A stretch of 18,547 nucleotides of DNA, from contig CAZUAI010000103.1 in the NCBI GenBank assembly GCA_964617875.1, positions 1-18,547 of the forward strand, read 5' to 3'. The notes under the pieces were generated by a model, which was given only the letters and a program-made list of their open reading frames with translations, had not been told where the DNA came from and did not search any database. A program made the position numbers and the translations under genes. How positions within the stretch are numbered: the stretch's first letter is position 1; each line of letters begins with the position of its first letter. Shown here piece by piece: positions 6,966-13,406 of this stretch. Source of the stretch: CAZMVY01 sp964617875 (GTDB lineage Bacteria; Planctomycetota; Phycisphaerae; UBA1845; PWPN01).

Positions 6966-7598
6966 CTATTGTAGGGGCGCCTGACCCCGCCGTCTTCGTT
7001 CGCGCGCCTGCATCGCGCGGATCCGACGGGCGGTCTCGTCCATGATCGCCTGCGCGTCCATCTCGGGGTGGCGGTCCGGGTAGATCGGCTCGCCGTAGCA
7101 GACCGTGACGCGCCCCGGCCCCGGAAACCTGCGGTGCCGCGGCCATGCCTCGAACGCCCCCTCGATGAGCGTCGGGATGACCGGCGCCTTCGCCTTCCGG
7201 GCGATCGAGCCCGCCCCCGGCAGGAACGGCCCCACGCGCCCGTCCTCGGTCCGCGTGCCTTCCGGAAAAATCGTGATCAGCCGCCCCGCCTTCAGCCGCC
7301 GCAGCGTCTCTTTCAGAGCGCCGACGTCCGCCTCGCCACGCCGGACCGGGAAGGCGTTCAGCGACTCGATCAGGAACCGGAAGAACCGGTTGGCGAACAG
7401 CGTGTCGCGGGCCATGTAGTCGCACTCGCGCGGCAGAGCCAGCGTCGCCAGCACCGGGTCGAAGAAGCTCTGGTGGTTGCAGATCAGCAGCACGGGCCCC
7501 GTCGTCGGCACGCGCGACGTCCCGAACACACGGCCCCGCAGGAACAGAACGTAGAGCACCTGGCACCAGAAACGGCAGAAGCGGTAGTAGAGCCTCAT
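6966..7598 (-). CDS. plsC: PlsC-type 1-acyl-glycerol-3-phosphate acyltransferase
   Basis: This membrane-associated enzyme acylates lysophosphatidic acid to phosphatidic acid in phospholipid synthesis. The acyltransferase motifs are clear: NHQSFFDP (H42 and D47 of the HX4D motif), a central arginine region around FPVRRGEADVGALK, and FPEGTR (111-116). The length of 210 residues is usual. The N-terminus YYRFCRFWCQVLYVLFLRG is hydrophobic and should bind the membrane. The ATG at 7598 overlaps the cmk TGA as ATGA, so translational coupling is likely. A longer frame to 7748 exists but would run into cmk and adds nothing family-like. The exact acyl donor cannot be read from the sequence. Confidence 0.92.
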   Translation of the reverse strand: MRLYYRFCRFWCQVLYVLFLRGRVFGTSRVPTTGPVLLICNHQSFFDPVLATLALPRECDYMARDTLFANRFFRFLIESLNAFPVRRGEADVGALKETLRRLKAGRLITIFPEGTRTEDGRVGPFLPGAGSIARKAKAPVIPTLIEGAFEAWPRHRRFPGPGRVTVCYGEPIYPDRHPEMDAQAIMDETARRIRAMQARERRRRGQAPLQ

Positions 7599-8299
7599 GG
7601 CGGGCAGATCGGCAGAGCGTTCTCCGGGGCCGCCGGCGGCACACGGCGTTGCTCCACCTCCTGGTAGAGCCGCTCGACGACGGCGGCGAGCGTCATGTCC
7701 GTCGTGTCGATGCACACGGCGCGGCCGGGCTCGAGGAGCGGCGCCCACTGGCGGCGGTCGTTCCCGTCACGGTCGTTGAGGTTGACCATCACCTGCCGGA
7801 TGTCCACGTCCTGGCCGTCGGCGCGGAGTTCAAGGTGCCGCCGCTCGGCACGCCGGGCCAGGCTCGCCTCGAGCACGAACTTCACGTCCGCGTCGGGAAA
7901 GACCACGCTGCCCTGGTCCCGGCCCTCGGTCACGACCGAACCGAGCTGCCGGGCGATCGCCCGCTGCTTCTCGATCAGGATGTTCCGGATCGCCTGGTTC
8001 TTCGCCACGTGGTTCGTGACGGCGTTGACCTCCATCGTGCGGATTGCCTCGCTGATGTCGTGCCCGTCCAGGATGACGCGGGTGTGCGTCGGGCCGCAGT
8101 CGAGCCGGATGTCGGCGGCCTTCGCCACCGCGACCAGCGCCTCCGGGTCGTGGAAATCCACGCCTTCGCCCAGCGCCTTGTACGCCACCGCCCGGTACAT
8201 CGCCCCCGTGTCGAGGTAGGGAACCTGCAGCCGGGCCGCCAGCTTCCTGGCCGCCGTCGATTTGCCCGAGCCCGCTGGACCGTCGATCGTGATGACCAC
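7595..8299 (-). CDS. cmk: Cytidylate kinase
   Basis: Cmk phosphorylates CMP and dCMP with ATP. The P-loop GPAGSGKST (residues 7-15) sits directly at the N-terminus, followed by YLDTGAMYRAVAYKAL, the NMP-binding region, and GRDQGSVVFPDADVKFVLEA, where relatives usually have GRDIGTVVFPDA. RRAERRHLEL and the DRDGNDRR lid region follow. The length of 234 residues is normal. Translation appears to start at GTG 8299, since the P-loop leaves no room for a later start and the miaB stop is 2 nt upstream. The 3' end overlaps plsC by 4 nt. Confidence 0.95.
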   Translation of the reverse strand: MVITIDGPAGSGKSTAARKLAARLQVPYLDTGAMYRAVAYKALGEGVDFHDPEALVAVAKAADIRLDCGPTHTRVILDGHDISEAIRTMEVNAVTNHVAKNQAIRNILIEKQRAIARQLGSVVTEGRDQGSVVFPDADVKFVLEASLARRAERRHLELRADGQDVDIRQVMVNLNDRDGNDRRQWAPLLEPGRAVCIDTTDMTLAAVVERLYQEVEQRRVPPAAPENALPICPP

Positions 8300-8301
8300 G
8301 C

Positions 8302-9744
8302 CTAACTCTTACCGTCAATCGGCTCCCCGTGCAACGTCAGCGCCGTCGCCGCCGTGATCCGCACGTGCGCCAACGCACCGATCAGCGACTCCGGGCCCGA
8401 GAATACGACGATCTGGTCGCCGCGCGTCCGGCCGGTGAGCTGGTCGGCCTGCCGCCAGCCGCTTTCGCCGCCCGCGCCCTGTCGCGCCCGGATGGCCGCC
8501 TTGCTCAGGCCCTCGACGAGCACCTCCACCGTCCGGCCCACCAGGCCCCGATTGTCCTCGCGGCTGATCCGTTCCTGCACCGCGAGCAGGCGGGTGTTGC
8601 GCTGCTGCTTGACCTTCATCGGAACGTCGTCGGGCAGACGGCGGTCGGCCGCCGTGCCCGGCCGCGGCGAGTACTTGAAAATGAAACAGTTCTTGTACCG
8701 CACCCGCTCGGTCAGCGCGACGGTCTTTTCGAAATCCGCGTCCGTCTCGCCGGAGAACCCGACGATGAAATCCCCCGCGAGCGAAATGCCCGGCACGATC
8801 GCACGCGCCCGGTCGATCAGATCGACGTACTGCTCCGCGGTGTACTGCCGTTTCATGCGGTCCAGAACGGCGTTCGACCCGCTCTGCGCCGGGATGTGCA
8901 GGTACTCGCACACCCGCGGCAGGTCGCGCATCGCGTGCAGGATGTCGTCGCTGAAATCGCCCGGGTAGCTCGTGACGAAGCGCAGCCGCTCGATACCCTC
9001 GATCGCGTGGACTCGCTCCAGCAGCTCCGCGAACCGCACGGTCCGCCCGTTCTCCGCGTAGGCGTAGCTGTTCACCGTCTGGCCGAGCAGCGTGATCTCC
9101 TTCGCGCCGGCCCCGGCGAGCCGCTTCGCCTCCTCGACGATGTTGCCCGGCGGCCGGCTGACCTCGGGGCCCCGCGTGAACGGAACAATGCAGAACGCGC
9201 AGAACTTGTCGCAGCCGCGCTGGACGCGCACGTACGATTGCAGGACGCCGGCGCCGCGCGATACGCCGCGCGACAGATCCAGCGCCTCCAGGCTGTCCAA
9301 TGCCAGCGATCGCTCCTCCGGCGGCAGGGCCCGCGACGGATGCTGCCCCAGCGCCGTCGGCGCGGGGCGCCGCCCGGGGCCGCCGTCCAGCACGTCCTGG
9401 ACCAGCGCGGGGATCCGCGCGATCTGGCTGGGCCCGCACAGAAAATCCACCTGACGGCAGCGGTCGAGCAGCCCGTCCGGATCGCGCTCCGCCATGCAGC
9501 CGATCACGCCGATGACCATCTCCGGCCGCCGGCGCTTGAGCCGGCCCAGCTCCCCGAGCCGCGAATAGACCTTGTCCTCGGCGTGCCCGCGGACGCTGCA
9601 CGTGTTGATCAGCACGACGTCCGCGTCCCGGGCGTGCCCGGCCGGCTCGTAGCCCAGCGCACGGAGCTGACCAGCCACCAGCTCGCTGTCGAGCACATTC
9701 ATCTGGCAGCCCATCGTCTCGAGGAAATACCGTCGCACGCTCAT
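8302..9744 (-). CDS. miaB: MiaB, tRNA-2-methylthio-N6-dimethylallyladenosine synthase
   Basis: MiaB is a radical-SAM methylthiotransferase that adds a methylthio group to i6A37 of tRNA. The N-terminal cluster domain has C13 (ETMGCQMN), C49 (INTCSVR) and C83 (IGCMAE). The radical-SAM CX3CX2C motif is at C178, C182, C185 (GCDKFCAFCIVPFTRG). LLGQTVNSY, the HIPAQSGSNAVLDRMKRQYT segment and a C-terminal TRAM domain (about 395-470) complete it. QTVNSY and SRPP favour MiaB over MtaB or RimO. At 480 residues it is full length. The ATG at 9744 has no visible Shine-Dalgarno. The gene leads the housekeeping operon. A TAGAAT box (9818-9823, minus strand) is a possible -10 without a good -35. Confidence 0.93.
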   Translation of the reverse strand: MSVRRYFLETMGCQMNVLDSELVAGQLRALGYEPAGHARDADVVLINTCSVRGHAEDKVYSRLGELGRLKRRRPEMVIGVIGCMAERDPDGLLDRCRQVDFLCGPSQIARIPALVQDVLDGGPGRRPAPTALGQHPSRALPPEERSLALDSLEALDLSRGVSRGAGVLQSYVRVQRGCDKFCAFCIVPFTRGPEVSRPPGNIVEEAKRLAGAGAKEITLLGQTVNSYAYAENGRTVRFAELLERVHAIEGIERLRFVTSYPGDFSDDILHAMRDLPRVCEYLHIPAQSGSNAVLDRMKRQYTAEQYVDLIDRARAIVPGISLAGDFIVGFSGETDADFEKTVALTERVRYKNCFIFKYSPRPGTAADRRLPDDVPMKVKQQRNTRLLAVQERISREDNRGLVGRTVEVLVEGLSKAAIRARQGAGGESGWRQADQLTGRTRGDQIVVFSGPESLIGALAHVRITAATALTLHGEPIDGKS

Positions 9745-9775
9745 CGAATGGCCGTAAGTCCCCGTGTAGGGCAGC

Positions 9776-9809
9776 GTCGCAGCCCGCGCCAGCGGGCAAG
9801 ACCTGCCGC
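9776..9809. repeat. Dispersed 34-nt hairpin repeat, copy 1
   Basis: The unit begins GTCGCAGCCCGCGCCAGC and ends AAGACCTGCCGC. It contains the hairpin GCCCGC-GCCA-GCGGGC. A second copy at 13043-13076 differs at one base only. Both copies lie in intergenic DNA. Confidence 0.8.
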
Positions 9810-9873
9810 GTACGGCTATTCTATCCCAAGGTTACGCGTGATGCGACGACCGGAACCATCGCCGGGGCGACGG

Positions 9874-9888
9874 AATCATCGGCTCCAG
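9874..9888. repeat. 15-bp direct repeat, distal copy
   Basis: AATCATCGGCTCCAG is identical to 9984-9998, which covers the last codons of pgsW (LEPMI). Continuing past this copy on the minus strand, an open stretch of 13 codons runs to TAA at 9832-9834, consistent with a displaced former gene end. Confidence 0.75.
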
Positions 9889-9922
9889 CCGGTACGGCGG
9901 GCGGTTCCGCGGCACCAGGTAG

Positions 9923-9974
9923 GGTGGGCGGTTCTCCGGGGCCGCGTCCCGGCGGCCCCGGGGGTTCGCCCACC
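9923..9974. terminator. 52-nt two-tier palindrome downstream of pgsW
   Basis: The outer stem is GGTGGGCG (9923-9930) with CGCCCACC (9967-9974). A GTT/GTT internal loop separates it from the inner stem CTCCGGGGCCGC (9934-9945) with GCGGCCCCGGGG (9952-9963), which has one T-G wobble; the loop is 6 nt. It begins only a few nt after the pgsW stop. No U-tract follows on the minus strand, so it may protect the mRNA end, or be a mobile palindrome, rather than act as a standard intrinsic terminator. Confidence 0.5.
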
Positions 9975-9980
9975 TGTTAT

Positions 9981-11132
9981 CTAAATCATCGGCTCCAGGT
10001 AGCCTTCGGTCTTCTTGCGGGGCGAACTCTGCAGCACGCGGAAACCCCATTCGGAGCGAATGAACGCGTACAGGCTGATCAGGATCGCAACGAGCACGCC
10101 GCCGGCCAGCCACGGATTGTATTCCTCCCGGAGGAAGATCTTGCCCTCGCCGACGACGGGCATGGACTTCGGCGGGGCCGGCAGGCCGTATCGCGCGGCG
10201 AGCCGCTCGATCTGCACGAGGTGGATGACGGCCACGCCCTCGTTGCTGAACCGGGTCATCACCGAATCCACCTTGCTCGAACCCGGAGGCGGATGGAGAT
10301 TCAGCCCGGGCCGGAAGAGGGCCTTGCCGACGCGCGTGCCCACGGAGATCGTCCCGCCGCCGACGTTGATGTACGCCCGGATCGTCGCCGTGCCCGCCCC
10401 CTTGCGGTACAGGTCCATGCGGTCGTCGATGCTTTCCTTGGCCGTCTTCTTCGGCTGGATCATCGGCAGGCCGTTGCGCTGCGTGATCGCCGCCGTCAGC
10501 ATCTGGATGCCCTCCTCGGGCATGCCGATCCCCCGGTCCTCGACCCCGCCGATCGATGCCGCCGTCGAACGCACCTGGAACACGCCCTGCTGGTTCAGGA
10601 TCCGCTCCATGTCGATCCAGAGCAGCTCGGGGTCGTTCGCGCCCCACGACGACGCCGAGGCGCTCGACAGGATCACCGGCTTGAGCTTCAGCGTCTGGAT
10701 CGCCGCGCAGACGGCGATGTTCAGCGCCGGAAACGAGCCCGACAGGCCGACCGCGACGGCGTCGCCCTCCCGCGCCCCCGCGGCCCGCAGCCACTGCACC
10801 ATCACCGCCGCGAAATTCGGGTTGATCGTCGTCTGCTTGGCGGCCAGGCTCCCCTTGTCGCTCGTCACCGGCGTCAGCAGCGAGCCGATCAGGCCGGATT
10901 CGAGCGGATCGGTCTCCGTGTCGATCTCGGGCGCCCGCTGTCGCCGCTCCTCGCGGATGACCTGCATGGCCTCTTCGGCGAGGCGCGCGGCCTTCAGCTT
11001 CTCCTCGTAGTACGGCTGGCGGGTCTTGATCTGGTACCGGTTGACCGCCACGAAGCCCGCCAGCGAAAAAAGCGAAATCAGCACCAGTGCGCTGCGCGAA
11101 ACCGTCCGCGGACGCCAGTAAATCTTCTTCAC
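9981..11132 (-). CDS. pgsW: Poly-gamma-glutamate system protein, PgsW-like
   Basis: This protein resembles the poly-gamma-glutamate system family found beside CapB/CapC outside Bacillus; the biochemical role is not established. It has 383 residues: a transmembrane helix near the N-terminus (about 13-31, ALVLISLFSLAGFVAV), a large extracytoplasmic domain (AVAVGLSGSFPALNIAVCAA, SSASASSWGANDPELLWIDM, YINVGGGTISVGTRVGKALF) and a second helix (about 341-358, WLAGGVLVAILISLYAFI) before a short basic tail. It starts with GTG 11132 overlapping the pgsC TGA by 4 nt, so it is coupled to pgsB and pgsC. The end LEPMI is duplicated 110 bp downstream, suggesting that the original C-terminus was about 13 residues longer. 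Confidence 0.7.
   Translation of the reverse strand: MKKIYWRPRTVSRSALVLISLFSLAGFVAVNRYQIKTRQPYYEEKLKAARLAEEAMQVIREERRQRAPEIDTETDPLESGLIGSLLTPVTSDKGSLAAKQTTINPNFAAVMVQWLRAAGAREGDAVAVGLSGSFPALNIAVCAAIQTLKLKPVILSSASASSWGANDPELLWIDMERILNQQGVFQVRSTAASIGGVEDRGIGMPEEGIQMLTAAITQRNGLPMIQPKKTAKESIDDRMDLYRKGAGTATIRAYINVGGGTISVGTRVGKALFRPGLNLHPPPGSSKVDSVMTRFSNEGVAVIHLVQIERLAARYGLPAPPKSMPVVGEGKIFLREEYNPWLAGGVLVAILISLYAFIRSEWGFRVLQSSPRKKTEGYLEPMI
9984..9998. repeat. 15-bp direct repeat, copy within the pgsW 3' end
   Basis: AATCATCGGCTCCAG, identical to 9874-9888. The two copies are offset by 110 bp and enclose the palindrome. Confidence 0.75.
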
Positions 11133-11590
11133 GACCCAAGCTCCGAGCCCACGAACAGGATCAGCACCAGCCGAACAACCACGGCGGCCGTGAGCAGCGA
11201 CGCGAACGTCTCGACGATCCCCTGCCGGTCGATCCAGATGGCGATCAGACCGGGGATGATGAACCCGATGACCGCGAGGTCGGCCCCCTGAAGAAAGCCT
11301 TGCGGCCCGCCCGCCGCCAGCCGGACAAGGGCGCCGAGCAGGTAACCGATCAGGATCATCAGCACGGTCCGCCGCCGTCCGTACACGATGATCAGCGACG
11401 AAAGCAGATGGACGATCAGGTACGTCGCCAGCCCCGCCCCGAGCGTCATCACGACCGCCAGCGGCCGCGTGAGGTACAGGGCCACATAGCCCGGCACGAC
11501 CATGCCGCCCGCAGCCAGCCCGAACGCCTCGGTGAACACGAGGCTGACCGCCAGCCCCGCGCTGATCGCCACGGGCAGCAACTGTTCCAT
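11129..11590 (-). CDS. pgsC: PgsC/CapC, poly-gamma-glutamate biosynthesis membrane protein
   Basis: PgsC is the small integral membrane partner of the PgsB ligase in polyglutamate synthesis. The 153-residue protein is nearly all hydrophobic helices: LLPVAISAGLAVSLVFTEAF, the GMVVPGYVALYLTRPLAVVM segment typical of CapC, LIVHLLSSLIIVYGRRR, VLMILIGYLLGALVRLA, LAVIGFIIPGLIAIWIDRQG and a last helix ending FVGSELGS. The length matches the family. ATG 11590 shares one base with the pgsB stop (TGATG), and the TGA overlaps the pgsW GTG. The longer frame reaching 12601 is a shadow over pgsB. Confidence 0.9.
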   Translation of the reverse strand: MEQLLPVAISAGLAVSLVFTEAFGLAAGGMVVPGYVALYLTRPLAVVMTLGAGLATYLIVHLLSSLIIVYGRRRTVLMILIGYLLGALVRLAAGGPQGFLQGADLAVIGFIIPGLIAIWIDRQGIVETFASLLTAAVVVRLVLILFVGSELGS

Positions 11591-12795
11591 CACGCCGCCT
11601 CCTGCACGATGCTGCGGTTGCGGAAGTGCCGAACCACCGGCAGACCCGGGCCGCCGATGTTCCCCATGCCCATCACCAGCGCCGAGCGACCGGCCAGGTC
11701 CACTACCATCTCGAAAATCTCCGCGACCGGCCGGTCTTCCGCGAAGACGATCCGCGTCATGCTCAGCCCCGCCTTCGCCGCCGACCGCGCGAAAATGTAC
11801 GTCCCGCTCCCGATCAGCACGTAGTGGTCCGCCGGCCGCCATCCGGCGCACGCCGCGCCCAGCTGCTGCGAGCGATCCACCCGGTCCGCCCGGCAGTTGA
11901 AGATCGCGATCCGCTTCTGCACCGCCGGGAACCGGTCCAGCGCCATGTTCCAGATCCGCTCCGTCGATTCCGGGTCGTTCGCCGCGAAGCCGTTGACGAA
12001 GACGATCCGCCGCCCGAAATAGTCCAGCTCGTGCGTCGTCATGACGCCGGGGTCGGGCCGCGCACGCCACATCCCGCGCAGCGCCGTCGCACGGTCCACG
12101 CCCAGCTCCACGCACACGCGAAGGGCCAGCGCCACGTTCTCGGCGTGCTCCACATACCCAAACCCCGACAGGTCGTCGGCCGTGACCGCCGCCACCTCGT
12201 CGTCGCCGACGGCCACGAGCGACGCACGACGGTCGGCCGCCGCGCGTCGGAGGATCTCGAGATGGCGTCGTTCCGCCGTGAACAGCGTGCCCCGCACCGG
12301 AACCATGCCCGCCAGGGCGCAAGCGACGTCCGCCTCGGTCGGCCCCATGACGTCCAGGTGGTCGGCCCGGGCGTTGGTGATCACCCCGTGCGTCGCCCGG
12401 ACGAGCCGCGACTCGCTCAGCCACTGCAGGTGCGGCTGCAGGGCCATGCACTCGATCACGAGCGCCTGGGCGCCGTACGTCGCCGCCGTATCGACGATGC
12501 GGACCTGCTCGATGACATTGGGCGACGACGGGCGGAAGATCGGGTACTCGGAACCGTCCGGCAGAATCATCCGCGCCAACGTGCCGGTGGTCTTCGCGCA
12601 CGTGGTGATGCCGCCCTCGCGGAGGCCGGCGGCGATCAGCCGCGTCACGCTCGACTTGCCCCGCGTCCCGTTGACGTGGATACGGATCGGAATCCGCGCG
12701 AGCATCCGCCGGTGAAAGATCGCCTCAACGAGACAACCCGTTATCACACAAGAGGTTATAACGACGATAATCCACAGCCCGGTCATGCATCGCAC
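11590..12795 (-). CDS. pgsB: PgsB/CapB, poly-gamma-glutamate synthase ligase subunit
   Basis: PgsB is an ATP-dependent amide ligase related to Mur ligases that polymerises glutamate at the membrane. The N-terminal helix (WIIVVITSCVITGCLVEAIF) anchors it. The P-loop is HVNGTRGKSSVTRLIAAGLR (G43-S49 region). TTGTLARMILPDGSE, IECMALQPHLQWLSE and ITNARADHLDVMGPT match CapB, and the C-terminal nucleotide-binding half (VFVNGFAANDPEST, FNCRADRVDRSQQ) is complete. The length of 401 residues is usual. The start is GTG 12795 or ATG 12786; both precede the anchor helix. A GATAAT box (12807-12812, minus strand) would give a nearly leaderless transcript, but its -35 is poor. First gene of pgsB-pgsC-pgsW. 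Confidence 0.92.
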   Translation of the reverse strand: MRCMTGLWIIVVITSCVITGCLVEAIFHRRMLARIPIRIHVNGTRGKSSVTRLIAAGLREGGITTCAKTTGTLARMILPDGSEYPIFRPSSPNVIEQVRIVDTAATYGAQALVIECMALQPHLQWLSESRLVRATHGVITNARADHLDVMGPTEADVACALAGMVPVRGTLFTAERRHLEILRRAAADRRASLVAVGDDEVAAVTADDLSGFGYVEHAENVALALRVCVELGVDRATALRGMWRARPDPGVMTTHELDYFGRRIVFVNGFAANDPESTERIWNMALDRFPAVQKRIAIFNCRADRVDRSQQLGAACAGWRPADHYVLIGSGTYIFARSAAKAGLSMTRIVFAEDRPVAEIFEMVVDLAGRSALVMGMGNIGGPGLPVVRHFRNRSIVQEAA

Positions 12796-13042
12796 CCCAG
12801 CTTCGGATTATCGGCCACTTGGGACGAAAAGCTGAGGCGCACGCCCTGCGGCGTGGCTACGGACGGCGGGCCTTTTCCTTCGCAACGCCGATGACCCCGG
12901 GGCTCCCGCCTTCCCCATTCTCCTTGGCGAACACGAGGAACGGCAGCCACACGCCAGAGGTGGTGCCTGAACAAGCCGCGAAGCGACGACGGTCTGTAGC
13001 ACGTAGGGCACGGCCACAGCCCGCGCAAGCACGTCGGGCATG

Positions 13043-13076
13043 GTCGCCGCCCGCGCCAGCGGGCAAGACCTGCCGC
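13043..13076. repeat. Dispersed 34-nt hairpin repeat, copy 2
   Basis: It matches 9776-9809 at 33 of 34 positions (C for A at the sixth base) and keeps the GCCCGC-GCCA-GCGGGC hairpin. A weaker partial resemblance lies just upstream near 13013-13040. Confidence 0.8.
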
Positions 13077-13159
13077 CTCGACTGCCGCTTCGGCCTGCCG
13101 CTTCAGGCTGGTTCCTGCCGGAATCGCCGCGCAGACCCTCGCGTACAGCGGCCGACACG

Positions 13160-13180
13160 GTCCGACCCCGTCTGTCGGAC
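13160..13180. repeat. Hairpin with 7-bp stem
   Basis: GTCCGAC (13160-13166), loop CCCGTCT, GTCGGAC (13174-13180) are a perfect inverted repeat in the leader region of the DUF932 gene. No T-run follows, so it is not a standard terminator. Confidence 0.55.
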
Positions 13181-13218
13181 CCCTCGTTTCGCAGCCCCCT
13201 GCGCGTTTACGAATGGAA

Positions 13219-13237
13219 CGTCCGGTTCTTTCGGACG
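13219..13237. repeat. Second hairpin with a related stem
   Basis: CGTCCG (13219-13224), loop GTTCTTT, CGGACG (13232-13237). The stem core GTCCG/CGGAC is the same as in the hairpin at 13160-13180. Confidence 0.5.
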
Positions 13238-13406
13238 GCTCCGGTGTTTTCCTTGCGGGGCCAGTGGGGTGCGACCCGGCCTGTCGGGGCATCGGGACAT
13301 GTTCTCGGTAGCGGGATCTATGGATGGATCTCGCGCCACTGCACGTCGGCCTTGCAGGTGTGCGGCCGCGTTGAGGGATCCGAGGGAATGAGCAGAAGGG
13401 ATTCCC

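Larger units (their letters stand above)
9745..9980. other. Intergenic region with hairpin and repeats between pgsW and miaB
   Basis: No gene lies here. The gap holds, from low to high coordinate, one copy of a 34-nt dispersed repeat (9776-9809), a weak miaB -10 candidate (9818-9823), a 15-bp direct repeat (9874-9888) matching the end of pgsW, two imperfect 22-nt repeats (9891-9912 and 9918-9939, 18 of 22 identical) and a 52-nt palindrome (9923-9974). Confidence 0.7.
12796..13406. other. Gene-free, repeat-rich intergenic region
   Basis: This 611-bp stretch separates the divergent pgsB and DUF932 genes. Open frames exist on both strands, but all are arginine-, proline- or serine-rich and show no family resemblance. 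It holds the second copy of the 34-nt repeat (13043-13076) and two hairpins (13160-13180 and 13219-13237). No convincing promoter for the DUF932 gene is seen. Confidence 0.6.

Noticed and set aside
8329..9984. A 551-residue plus-strand ORF over miaB
   Set aside because: It is antisense to miaB with all its cysteine motifs; the translation is Arg/Leu-rich with no family resemblance.
12807..12835. A sigma70 promoter for pgsB (GATAAT at 12807-12812, minus strand)
   Set aside because: The -10 is good, but the hexamer 17 nt upstream (TCAGCT) is not a -35 box, and the leader would be only 5-14 nt.
9776..13076. CRISPR array
   Set aside because: Only two copies of the 34-nt repeat exist, 3.3 kb apart and with genes between them. 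There are no regularly spaced repeats and no cas genes.
12808..13391. Several ORFs on both strands in the pgsB-DUF932 gap
   Set aside because: All are Arg/Pro/Ser-rich shadows of repeat DNA without motifs or ribosome sites, and they overlap each other on both strands.
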